64,000 nucleotides of DNA, from positions 248,001 to 312,000 of the forward strand of contig JADJUS010000004.1 in the NCBI GenBank assembly GCA_016716905.1. Direction: 5' to 3'. Below the pieces are notes generated by a model that ran no database searches, had not been told where the DNA came from, and saw only the letters and a program-made list of their open reading frames with translations. A program made the translations under genes and the position numbers. Of the stretch, positions 26,005 to 33,779 are shown piece by piece (within the stretch, counting starts at the first letter, position 1; each line of letters begins with the position of its first letter). This DNA comes from Acidobacteriota bacterium (GTDB lineage: Bacteria > Acidobacteriota > Vicinamibacteria > Vicinamibacterales > SCN-69-37).

Positions 26005-26130
26005 CTCGGGCTTGAACAGCCCGAGCTACGTACCGCTCGAGGAACAGCCCGAGCTACGGACCGGCTCGAGTCGCCAGCCCGAGCCGTCGAGTCCTCCTGA
26101 GCGTAGCTCGGCCTGGTTCTCAAGGCCGAG
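26005..26130. repeat. Three family A hairpins
   Basis: Copies at 26005-26030 and 26037-26058 (reverse, ending AGCCCGAGCTACG) and 26102-26130 (forward, CTCGGCCT..AGGCCGAG) occupy the gap after the methyltransferase gene. The first begins one base after its stop. Confidence 0.8.
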
Positions 26131-26177
26131 GCCTGCACACACTTTGAGATACTCTTGACGCTCCAGAGGAGAATCCC

Positions 26178-26606
26178 ATGCTCGATTTTCTGTTGATCCT
26201 GCACTTCATCGGCTTGGCGCTTGGCGTCGGCACCGGCTTCGCCATGCTCACGCTCGGACTCTCGACGGCCGACATGGCGCCTGCAGACCGTGGCGCCTTC
26301 ATGCGCCGCGCGTCGGTGATCACCCGCAACGGCGCCATCGGGCTCACGCTGCTGATTCTTTCCGGGGTTGGGCTCGTGATGGCGAGGGGCGTTCAGATGG
26401 TCATGGCCTGGGGTGGACCGATGTTCCACGTCAAGCTCACCCTGGTCGCAATCATGATTGGCGTGTTCGGCTATCTGCAGGTCTTGCTGCGCCAGTCACG
26501 ATCGGCGGACGGCGCTGCTGCCGCCGCACGCATTCCTCTGGTCAGCCGCGTGATGCTGGTGCTCGGCGTCTCAGTGGTGGTGTTCGCGGTCTTGGCGTTT
26601 CACTAA
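26178..26606 (+). CDS. DUF2269-like integral membrane protein
   Basis: This is a 142-residue protein with four membrane segments (FLLILHFIGLALGVGTGFAM, NGAIGLTLLILSGVGLVM, VKLTLVAIMIGVFGYLQVLL and VMLVLGVSVVVFAVLAF). The first segment carries His9 and the third follows a FHVK motif, resembling DUF2269-type proteins with conserved histidines that may bind heme or metal. Function is not established. GAGGAG lies upstream of ATG 26178. It is flanked by repeat clusters on both sides. Confidence 0.6.
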   Translation: MLDFLLILHFIGLALGVGTGFAMLTLGLSTADMAPADRGAFMRRASVITRNGAIGLTLLILSGVGLVMARGVQMVMAWGGPMFHVKLTLVAIMIGVFGYLQVLLRQSRSADGAAAAARIPLVSRVMLVLGVSVVVFAVLAFH

Positions 26607-26610
26607 GAAA

Positions 26611-26645
26611 CTTAGGAGCTTAGGAACTTAGGAACTGAGGAACTG
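26611..26645 (+). repeat. 9-bp tandem units, TTAGGAACT/GGAACTGAG type
   Basis: Degenerate 9-bp units (CTTAGGAGC, TTAGGAACT, TAGGAACTG, AGGAACTGG) follow the membrane-protein gene. The inverse-strand version (CAGTTCCCC units) lies at 27919-27940 on the other side of the IS element. The unit resembles the CAGTTC minisatellite unit in dnaX. Confidence 0.65.
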
Positions 26646-26650
26646 GTTCT

Positions 26651-26707
26651 CGTAGGGCGCGCTGGTTTTCAAGCGCGCCGGACATTCGCGGCCTTGAGAC
26701 CCAGGCC
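26651..26707. repeat. Family A hairpin plus left half of an IS-interrupted copy
   Basis: 26651-26680 is a complete copy (GGCGCGCT..AGCGCGCC). 26688-26707 (GCGGCCTTGAGACCCAGGCC) is the left part of another. Its missing end GCGCTACG appears at 27906-27913, just beyond the IS30-type element. Confidence 0.75.
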
Positions 26708-27905
26708 GGTTCGATTCAAGCGGTCGATGCAACGATTCCACGGAGGTGGAGCGTGCAAGCATTCGACATGAGCGAAGTGCTGAAAGCAGAGATTTGGGCG
26801 CGGCGACAGCGGGGCGAAACGTACGCGGCGATGCGGGCGGCGATCGGCGCGTCGGGCCAAACAATCCATAGCGTGATTCGAGAATGGGGCGGCATCCCGC
26901 CGCGCCCCGGCGTCGCGCCACGCGGACGCTGACGGCGGCCGAGCGCGAGGAGATTTCTCGTGGGGTGGCCGCCCACGACAGCTTCGCGGCCATCGGCCGA
27001 CGGCTGCACCGGCCGACGTCGACCATCAGCCGCGAAGTGCAGCGGCATGGCGGCCGCACGCGGTATCGCGCGGCCACGGCCGACCACGCGGCGTGGCGGC
27101 GCGCCCGGCGACCGAAACCCTGTCGGTTGGCGCAGCAGCCGCGGTTGCGCAGGCGGGTCGCGGCCGCGCTCGCGCGGGACTGGTCGCCGCAGCAGATTGC
27201 CGCGTGGTTGCGGCGCCGCTACCGCGATAATCCCGAAATGCAGGTCTCGCACGAGACGATTTATCGCAGTCTGTTTGTCCAGGCCCGCGGCGTCCTGAAG
27301 CGTACCCTCGTGCAGCATCTCCGGCGCGCGGGCAAGTTACGACGCCCGCGGCGCCGGCCCGCCCTGACGCACTCGCGCATTGCGGATCTGGTCTCCATTC
27401 GCGAGCGGCCGGCCGAGGCGACCGATCGCGCCGTCCCGGGGCATTGGGAAGGCGATCTGCTCCGAGGAGCGCACCATTCCCACATCGCCACGCTGGTCGA
27501 ACGCCACTCGCGGTTCGTGATGCTGGTGCGCACGCCGCAGATCGATGCGCCCAGCGTCGCGCGCGCCCTCGCGCGTCACATTCGCCAGCTCCCGCCTCAG
27601 CTGCGACGCTCGCTCACCTGGGATCGGGGGTCGGAGATGGCGGCCCATCGGCAATTCACGCTGGCGACTAACGTCCAGGTGTACTTTTGCGATCCGCAGA
27701 GCCCCTGGCAGCGCGGATCCAACGAAAACACCAATGGGCTGCTCCGGCAGTACTTCCCCGAGGGCACGGACCTGCGCGCCTTCAGCCAAGCGAAACTCAA
27801 CCGGATTGCGGATCGGCTCAATACGCGTCCGCGCAAAACGCTCGATTATGAAACGCCTGCGGATAGACTAGCGGCGGCCGTTGCAATCACCGCTTGAATT
27901 CACCC
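26708..27905 (+). mobile_element. IS30-family insertion sequence
   Basis: The transposase gene is bracketed by imperfect terminal inverted repeats of about 27 bp: 26708-26734 and 27879-27905, sharing ATTCAAGCGGT and TGCAACG. The total length of about 1.2 kb is normal for IS30. The flanks together rebuild a family A palindrome, so the element landed in it. A target duplication could not be read with confidence. Confidence 0.82.
26753..27897 (+). CDS. IS30 family transposase, frameshifted
   Basis: The N-terminal helix-turn-helix part (FDMSEVLKAEIWARRQRGET, ending GGIPP) is in the first frame. From about 26890 the rest continues in another frame with LTAAEREEISRGVAAHDSFAAIG and STISREVQRHGG, the second IS30 helix-turn-helix. 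The DDE core follows: GHWEGDLLRGA, LTWDRGSEMAAH and PWQRGSNENTNGLLRQYFP, then LNTRPRKTLDYETP. One base in the CCCC stretch near 26900 must change to join them. GTG 26753 has GGAGG six bases upstream. It is either broken or affected by a sequence error. Confidence 0.85.
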
Positions 27906-27918
27906 GCGCTACGAAAAC

Positions 27919-27940
27919 AGTTCCCCAGTTCCCCAGTTCC
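27919..27940 (-). repeat. 9-bp CAGTTCCCC units
   Basis: About two and a half CAGTTCCCC units. They mirror the 26611-26645 array across the IS element and resemble the array after the fasciclin gene. Confidence 0.6.
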
Positions 27941-27955
27941 TAATTTCCCAATTGA

Positions 27956-28789
27956 CTATCTTCCGCGCGCAATGGCGACCTGGAACCAACCCGAGTTGTC
28001 GTTGAAGGTCAGGTCGTTGATGCCGAGGAACAGCTGGCCATTGGCCGGCATGCGGATGGCCTGGGGCGCGGAGCCGATTGAGAACGGCTGGCCGTTGCCC
28101 ACCTTGCCGATCAGGCCTCCCACGGGAAGTGACCGCACGGGCAGGCTGCGGAAGACGGCGCTGACGCGCGCTGCGCTGTTGCCATCGGCCGTCGCCGTGT
28201 CGTTGGGCTCGGTGCCGAACTTGATCTCGCGAGAGACCGAGAAGCGCAGGTACTCGCCAGTGCTGACGGTAATCCCTGCGCTGGTCCACGGCTCGTTCGC
28301 CACGACGTTTACCGTGCCGTCGCTCTGCTGCCCGCCCTGGGCCGGCGTCGGGTTCATGGTCAGACCGACGGTGGCCGGCACGAGGTAAATTCGTGCCACC
28401 CGATCCGCCGAAATTTCACGTTCGCCTGCACCGGAGTTGAACCGGAGGACGAGCGGCGACGTCCCGCCGACGTCCGTCCAATCGGCCAGCAAAGTGTCCC
28501 CATTCTTGAACACCACCAGGTTGTTCGCCTGATTCATGCCGTTGAACCATGCCTGCTGGGGTGTGACGTTGCCGCCAAAGTCCACCATCGCGACCTGATC
28601 CTTGGCGATGAAGCGCTCTGAGCCGCCCACGCGGACTTCGAAGCCGCGGGCACCCATATCCACCAGTGAGGCCTGCAGGGTTTCACCCGAGCGCAGCGTA
28701 ATAGTGACCGGCGCCTGTGCCGAGAGGACCACGCCGACGGCCACAGCCATCGCGACGATCCCTGAAAGAATTTTCCCCTGACGATTCAT
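27956..28789 (-). CDS. Secreted protein with LecA-like (PA-IL) domain
   Basis: This is a 277-residue protein with a signal peptide (residues 1-25, GIVAMAVAVGVVLSAQA). The N-terminal half has SGETLQASLVDMG and NGDTLLADWTDVGG segments, a small beta fold seen in Acidobacterial secreted proteins. The C-terminal half (about 155-277) resembles the PA-IL galactose lectin fold: NEPWTSAGITVSTGEYLRF, LPVGGLIGKVGNGQPFSIG, GQLFLGINDLTFNDNSGWF. The NDLTFNDNSG loop is where calcium and sugar bind in LecA. Binding is inferred, not shown. Confidence 0.7.
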   Translation of the reverse strand: MNRQGKILSGIVAMAVAVGVVLSAQAPVTITLRSGETLQASLVDMGARGFEVRVGGSERFIAKDQVAMVDFGGNVTPQQAWFNGMNQANNLVVFKNGDTLLADWTDVGGTSPLVLRFNSGAGEREISADRVARIYLVPATVGLTMNPTPAQGGQQSDGTVNVVANEPWTSAGITVSTGEYLRFSVSREIKFGTEPNDTATADGNSAARVSAVFRSLPVRSLPVGGLIGKVGNGQPFSIGSAPQAIRMPANGQLFLGINDLTFNDNSGWFQVAIARGR

Positions 28790-28827
28790 AGTGTCTCCTT
28801 CAATAACCTGAGTTCTACCGATATCCT

Positions 28828-29217
28828 ATGCAATGCAAGGTGGAGGCCAATGTGCAGAATGTGACGTTTTACCGCTGGAATGACATGGAAAAGGAAAAAG
28901 TCACCGATTTACTCGATCGGCGGCTGATTACGGGCGACAGGATGATGCTGGCCCATGTGTACCTGAAGAAGGGCTGCGTGGTGCCCCGACATCAGCATGA
29001 GAACGAGCAATTGACCTACGTGCTGGATGGCGCCCTCCATTTCTGGATCGGCGAAGACGGGTCGCAGGAGATCACCATCCGGGCCGGGGAAGTGCTGCAC
29101 ATCCCATCCAACGTCTGGCACAAAGCCGAGGCGCTCGAAGACACATTGGACGTGGATGTGTTCAGTCCCCCGCGTGCCGACTGGCTCGCCAAGACTGACG
29201 ACTACCTGCGAAAGTAG
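28828..29217 (+). CDS. Cupin domain protein
   Basis: This is a 129-residue single cupin with both conserved motifs: motif 1 PRHQHENEQLTYVLDG supplies two His and a Glu, and motif 2 (GEVLHIPSNVWHKAEA) the third His. It would bind a divalent metal and could be an isomerase, a dioxygenase or only a ligand-binding protein. The stop lies two bases from the start of the SDR gene, so the two are cotranscribed and may act in one small-molecule pathway. Confidence 0.85.
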   Translation: MQCKVEANVQNVTFYRWNDMEKEKVTDLLDRRLITGDRMMLAHVYLKKGCVVPRHQHENEQLTYVLDGALHFWIGEDGSQEITIRAGEVLHIPSNVWHKAEALEDTLDVDVFSPPRADWLAKTDDYLRK

Positions 29218-29219
29218 CC

Positions 29220-30008
29220 ATGGACCTGGGGCTTCGCGACCGGGTGGCGATAGTGGCGGCCGGCAGCAAAGGGCTGGGCCGCGCCATCGCCACGACGCTG
29301 GCGGCAGAAGGCGCGCGTGTCGTGATCTGCGCGCGCGGGGCGGAGCCGCTCGAGCACACATGCCGCGCCATCACCGCATCGGGCGGCCGCTGTCACGGTG
29401 TGGTCGCCGATGTGTCGGTGCCGGCAGACATCGCGCACGTGGTGACGGAGGCGGAGCGGGTCTTCGGGCCGGCGGAAGTTCTCGTCACCAATACCGGGGG
29501 CCCGAAATCCGGTCGCTTCGAGACGCTGACGCCCGACGACTGGGACGCCGCCACACGCCAGTTGCTGCACAGTGCCGTCGGCTTTGCGCGCGCCGTGTTG
29601 CCCGGCATGCGGGCTCGGCGGTGGGGGCGCATCATCAACGTCACGTCCATCGCGGCCAAACAGCCCGTGGACGGTCTCATGTTGTCCAACAGCCTCCGGG
29701 CCGGTGTGGTGGCGTTTGCCCGCACGCTCGCCAATGAGGTGGCCGCAGAGGGCATCACCGTCAACAACCTGCTGCCCGGCTACACCCGCACGGAGCGCGT
29801 GGTGGACCTCTCAGCCCAGATGGCGGCCGCCGGCGGCACCACACCCGAAGACATCGTCAAACGGTGGGAGGCCGACATTCCCATGAAGCGGCTGGGCGAG
29901 CCCGCGGAATTCGCCGCCATGGCGGCATTTCTGGCCTCCGAACAGGCAAGCTACGTGACGGGCCAGTCGATCGCCGTGGACGGCGGTTGGATTCGCGGCC
30001 TGTTCTGA
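29220..30008 (+). CDS. SDR family oxidoreductase lacking the Tyr-Lys pair
   Basis: This is a 262-residue short-chain dehydrogenase-like protein. The cofactor motif GSKGLGRAIA, VTNTGG (in place of NNAG), Ser143 (INVTS) and the C-terminal SYVTGQSIAVDGGW are present. The catalytic Tyr and Lys expected 13 and 17 residues after Ser143 are Ser156 and Arg160 (LSNSLRAG). This is a known divergent subgroup annotated as 3-oxoacyl-ACP reductase-like, whose chemistry is uncertain. It is translationally close to the cupin gene. Confidence 0.85.
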   Translation: MDLGLRDRVAIVAAGSKGLGRAIATTLAAEGARVVICARGAEPLEHTCRAITASGGRCHGVVADVSVPADIAHVVTEAERVFGPAEVLVTNTGGPKSGRFETLTPDDWDAATRQLLHSAVGFARAVLPGMRARRWGRIINVTSIAAKQPVDGLMLSNSLRAGVVAFARTLANEVAAEGITVNNLLPGYTRTERVVDLSAQMAAAGGTTPEDIVKRWEADIPMKRLGEPAEFAAMAAFLASEQASYVTGQSIAVDGGWIRGLF

Positions 30009-30035
30009 TACTCTTGCCAAGGAAGTAACGGCACC

Positions 30036-31100
30036 GTGTCGCCTATAGAACTCGCGCTCAACATCACCCCGCGCGCCCGGCTGGACGTCGTGGATGTCCG
30101 TGCTCTCACCACACAACTTCACGGCGAAGCCCTCAGCGGTTATCGGCGCCACTTTTATGCGTCCGAGCACTCCACGGCGGGGTTTTTGCCCCAGAGCCTG
30201 GCTGCCCGGCTGACCGACCAGTTTGGCGGCGTGGAACCGTATCTGGACGTGTTCCGCACGGTCTTCCCGGAAGGCGCGGGCTACCGGCACGACCAGCTTG
30301 AGCTGCGCGACGAACTGGCCCCCGAGCAAAAGGCCATCGAGCCGACCAACGCCGATTCGCACCTCGCGTTCATGGGTGGCGGCCTTCGCGCCTGTGTGAC
30401 AGACGATGCGCAGAGGCCGACGCCGGTGTACTTCGTGGACTTTGACGGCGTGTATCGCAACGTGCCGCGCAAACGCGTGGCGCGTGTGGTCGGCTTCAAC
30501 CGCGAAGAGGAAGTGGCGCGCACCACCATCCGCGTGCCGGTGTCCGGGCATCCCATCGATGCGGTGAATCTGCGCGAATCGCGACTGGGCCTGTTCGATC
30601 AGGTGGCCGAACTCATCGCGCAACACGGCGTGACCAAAGGGCGCGTGCGCCTGGAACTGGCCACCGGCGAACAGTACGCGAGCCTCACGGTCAACGAGTA
30701 CGAAACGCTGTTGATGAAACACGATCTGGCCGACGTCCTGAAGAATCCACTCAGGTTCGCGGCCGAAAAAGTGCGGCACGCCTGGAACGATCCCCGCGCC
30801 GTGCCGGCCAAAGCCCGTGACTATGCGCAGTACGATCTGGTGCGCGCGATGAACAAGCTGCTCGACGCGCTCGGGCTGCACACGTCACGCATCGAGCGCC
30901 TGCTCGCGCGAAGCCTCGAGGCCCCCGCCTCGCGCTTCCTGCGCATGCGCCGGTCGGTGGACCTCATGGTCTCGGACGCCAAGCTGGCCGGCCGCGGCGA
31001 GTTGGTGCAGGGCCTCTACCAGTCGCCCATCCTCGTGCAGTGGCGTCCGGCCCGCGACGAAGCGCGCCAGGTAGACGTGGCGCTCACACGCTTCGAGTAA
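30036..31100 (+). CDS. YjbQ (UPF0047)-like N-terminal domain plus unknown C-terminal domain
   Basis: This is a 354-residue protein. About residues 10-150 resemble the YjbQ/UPF0047 fold: SGYRRHFYASEHSTAGFL matches the HTTAG motif, GAGYRHDQ the YRH motif, and NADSHLAFMG the N.H.. motif, followed by VYFVDFDGVYRN. YjbQ members are about 140 residues, so the remaining 200 are an addition. The second part is helical and charged (LFDQVAELIAQHG, YDLVRAMNKLLDALGLH), with no family I recognise. GTG 30036 is the predicted start. It ends before a convergent hairpin. Function is unknown. Confidence 0.5.
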   Translation: MSPIELALNITPRARLDVVDVRALTTQLHGEALSGYRRHFYASEHSTAGFLPQSLAARLTDQFGGVEPYLDVFRTVFPEGAGYRHDQLELRDELAPEQKAIEPTNADSHLAFMGGGLRACVTDDAQRPTPVYFVDFDGVYRNVPRKRVARVVGFNREEEVARTTIRVPVSGHPIDAVNLRESRLGLFDQVAELIAQHGVTKGRVRLELATGEQYASLTVNEYETLLMKHDLADVLKNPLRFAAEKVRHAWNDPRAVPAKARDYAQYDLVRAMNKLLDALGLHTSRIERLLARSLEAPASRFLRMRRSVDLMVSDAKLAGRGELVQGLYQSPILVQWRPARDEARQVDVALTRFE

Positions 31101-31109
31101 AGAAACGAC

Positions 31110-31193
31110 GGATCACTGGGAGACGCAGAGGCTCAGAGTAGGGCTGGCAACAACCCTTGTGAATCTCCGCGTCTCGGAGCCTCCCTGTGATCC
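31110..31193. terminator. Inverted repeat between convergent genes
   Basis: GGATCACTGGGAG (31110-31122) pairs with CTCCCTGTGATCC (31181-31193) with one mismatch. The loop holds further weak pairing. It separates the YjbQ-like gene from the oppositely oriented GH15 gene and may end both transcripts, although no strong T-run follows. Confidence 0.5.
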
Positions 31194-31227
31194 TGCGTGG
31201 GCGCTTGATCCTGCGTGACTCGACGCG

Positions 31228-33018
31228 TCAGAACGCCTCGTCCCACGGTACCGACAACCGAATCGCACACCGGATGATGCCGGCCATGCTGTAGGTCTGC
31301 ACAAAATTGCCCCATTGCTCGCCCGTCCGCGGATCGACGTGTTCGGCGAGCAGCCCGTGCGGGTTCCGGCATCGCAGGACATTCTCGAACAGAGCCCGCG
31401 CCTCGTCACGCCGGCCTATCGTGGCGAGCGCATCGATGTACCAGAACGTGCACGCCAGAAACGCGTTTTCAGGCGCGCCAAAATCGTCGGGTTCGATATA
31501 GCGAAAGATGAATCCCCCGCGCATCAGGTCGCGGCCGATCACGTTGACGGTGCTGATGAACCTGGGGTCGTCGGCCCGCAGGAATCCGACGTCGTTCAGG
31601 CGGAGCATGCTGGCGTCGAGGGACTGACCACCCATCGTTGACACAAAACTCCCGATCGAGGCGTTCCACGCGTGGTCGCAGATGAACTGGTGGATACGCG
31701 CGGCCTCGCCGCGCCAGAAGACGGCGCGGTCGTCCAGGCCCAGTCGCGTGGCGATGCGCGCCAGCCGGTCGCAGCCGGCCCAGCACATCAGGCTCGAGAA
31801 GGTATGGACCTCAGACCGGTCGCGCAGTTCCCAGAGTCCGGCGTCGGGTTGGTCAAACACGGCCGCGGCGCGTTCGCCGAGCAGTTCCAGCCGCCTGAAC
31901 AGCGTCGCATCGCCGCCATGCACCAGCCGGCGATCGAAGAACACGTGGGTGGCCGTCAGAATCGCCGAACCGTACACGTCATGCTGCGTTTGCCGATATG
32001 CCAGGTTTCCCACGCGGACCGGGCCCATCCCGCGATACCCCGGCAACGAATCGATCTCGAGTTCGTCCAGCGAAGCGCGCCCGTTGATGCCGTAGACAGG
32101 CTGCAGCGCCCGGCCCTCGGCGGCCGCCACGACATTGAGGATGTAGCCCAGATACCGCTCCATCGTGCGAGTGGCGCCAAGGCGGTTGAGTGCGTCCACG
32201 ACGAAGTACCCATCCCGCAGCCAGCAATAGCGATAGTCCCAGTTGCGAGGGCTGCCCGCGGCTTCGGGAATGGACGTGGTCATGGCCGCCACAATCGCTC
32301 CCGTGTCCTCGCACGCGTTCAATTTGAGCGTGATCGCCGATCGGATGACCGCGTCCTGCCACTCGAAAGGGATGCTCAGGTAGCGCACCCATTCGCGCCA
32401 ATACGCCACGGTCTCCTCAGAGAAGTGGCGGGCGAGTTCCCCGACATTCGCGGGCACGGTCTCATCGGGCCCGAGCATCAGGGTGACCGCGTCGTTCAGA
32501 TAGAAGACACGCTCGTCGAGGACGGCGGTGATCGAGGCGTTGGTGGTGAGTCTCAGCGTCAGCCCCCCACACTGATATCGAATGTGGTTGCTGCCTGACG
32601 TGGCCGTGGCCGCCCTTGATCCGTACTGCTCGGCGGGCCGAAGCCTGATGCGAATGCGAGGGCTGCCCGACGTACGTCGAATCTGTCGCACCAGCATCAT
32701 CGGACTGAATACGCGCCCATGCTGAAGAAAGCGCGGCATGACGTCCGTGATCTCCACCGAGGCGCCGTCGCGGTCGAACAGGCGCGTCACGAGCACGGGC
32801 GTGTTGACCACGTACTCCTGTTCCGACCGTACCCAGTCGGACAACTCGATGGTGAAGTGCCCCGCGGCGCCGGCGTCGGCGGGCTGGTTCTGCAGCAGAG
32901 CGCAGAACACAGGGTCGCCATCGAACCCCGGCGCGCACGACCAGACGACATCGCCGTCGGCATCAATCAGGGCGCTCGTCGTGCCATTGCCGATCAGGGC
33001 AAGGTCGAGGGATGTCAT
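31228..33018 (-). CDS. Glycoside hydrolase family 15 (glucoamylase/trehalase-like)
   Basis: This is a roughly 596-residue GH15 enzyme. The N-terminal beta-sandwich starts DLALIGNGTTSALIDADGDVVW, typical for bacterial GH15. The alpha/alpha barrel carries the catalytic region NWDYRYCWLRDGYFVVDALNRLG and the later FLACTFWYIDALATIGR. GH15 includes glucoamylases and trehalases, and location next to otsB/otsA suggests trehalose or a related glucan. ATG 33018 is preferred because CAGGAG lies nine bases upstream; ATG 33027 has no spacing. It lies five bases after the otsB stop on the same strand. Confidence 0.88.
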   Translation of the reverse strand: MTSLDLALIGNGTTSALIDADGDVVWSCAPGFDGDPVFCALLQNQPADAGAAGHFTIELSDWVRSEQEYVVNTPVLVTRLFDRDGASVEITDVMPRFLQHGRVFSPMMLVRQIRRTSGSPRIRIRLRPAEQYGSRAATATSGSNHIRYQCGGLTLRLTTNASITAVLDERVFYLNDAVTLMLGPDETVPANVGELARHFSEETVAYWREWVRYLSIPFEWQDAVIRSAITLKLNACEDTGAIVAAMTTSIPEAAGSPRNWDYRYCWLRDGYFVVDALNRLGATRTMERYLGYILNVVAAAEGRALQPVYGINGRASLDELEIDSLPGYRGMGPVRVGNLAYRQTQHDVYGSAILTATHVFFDRRLVHGGDATLFRRLELLGERAAAVFDQPDAGLWELRDRSEVHTFSSLMCWAGCDRLARIATRLGLDDRAVFWRGEAARIHQFICDHAWNASIGSFVSTMGGQSLDASMLRLNDVGFLRADDPRFISTVNVIGRDLMRGGFIFRYIEPDDFGAPENAFLACTFWYIDALATIGRRDEARALFENVLRCRNPHGLLAEHVDPRTGEQWGNFVQTYSMAGIIRCAIRLSVPWDEAF

Positions 33019-33023
33019 GGGCG

Positions 33024-33779
33024 TCATCTCCTGTACCTGACGATATTGCGTTGGGGCGCAGGTGTGCCCGATGTGAGCCACGCGAGGACGGACGGCACGT
33101 CGGGCAACCGCCATCCGGCCCTTGTCCGACCGATGCCGACCTTGACCGAGTAGCCGCCGAGTTGATTCACCATCGCGAATCCGTACTCATCGGTCACATC
33201 GTCTCCAATGAACAGCGGGGACCGGCCCAGAAAGGGCGCCTCACGCATGAACGACGCGATCGCCGCGCCCTTGTCTCTGCCGGCGGGCGCGAGTTCCACC
33301 ACCTGCTTGCCCTGCTGCAGGCAGTATTGGTCGCCCAGGGACATCCGCAGTTTTCGCATGACACGATGCGCGTAACTCGCCAGTTGCGGGGCGCGTCGAT
33401 AGTGCAGTGCCAGTGACAGGCCCTTGTCTTCGACCAGCAAACCGGGGTGCCGGATACCGATGCCTTCAAGGACGTGCCGGGCGCCGTCGAGCGCGCGTAC
33501 CGGCCCGGGATGCCGTGTCACGTCGCCGTTTGCCGCGCGTCGTTCAAGCCCGTGTTGTCCGGCGGCGGGAAGCAGCCGGGCGGGGAACAGGCGGTCGATG
33601 CTCTCGAGGGATCGCCCCGAGATGAACGCCAGCGCGCCGCCTGACGACTGATAAAGCGCCTCGACCAGGCCGGGCAGTGTGCGATCCAGCCTGACGCGCG
33701 CGGGTGCGTCGGCAAAGTCCACCAGTGTCCCGTCCACGTCCAGGAAATACGCGCACCCGGTGAGCGGCAGCCGTATCAC
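33024..33779 (-). CDS. otsB: Trehalose-6-phosphate phosphatase
   Basis: This is a 251-residue HAD-type phosphatase that would convert trehalose 6-phosphate to trehalose. The nucleophile motif is D14-x-D16 (FLDVDGTL), motif II FISGRS, and the late motif GDDVTDEYGFAMV is typical of OtsB. It overlaps the preceding otsA-containing gene by four bases and lies just before the GH15 gene. The three therefore form one minus-strand transcription unit for trehalose metabolism. Confidence 0.92.
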   Translation of the reverse strand: MIRLPLTGCAYFLDVDGTLVDFADAPARVRLDRTLPGLVEALYQSSGGALAFISGRSLESIDRLFPARLLPAAGQHGLERRAANGDVTRHPGPVRALDGARHVLEGIGIRHPGLLVEDKGLSLALHYRRAPQLASYAHRVMRKLRMSLGDQYCLQQGKQVVELAPAGRDKGAAIASFMREAPFLGRSPLFIGDDVTDEYGFAMVNQLGGYSVKVGIGRTRAGWRLPDVPSVLAWLTSGTPAPQRNIVRYRR

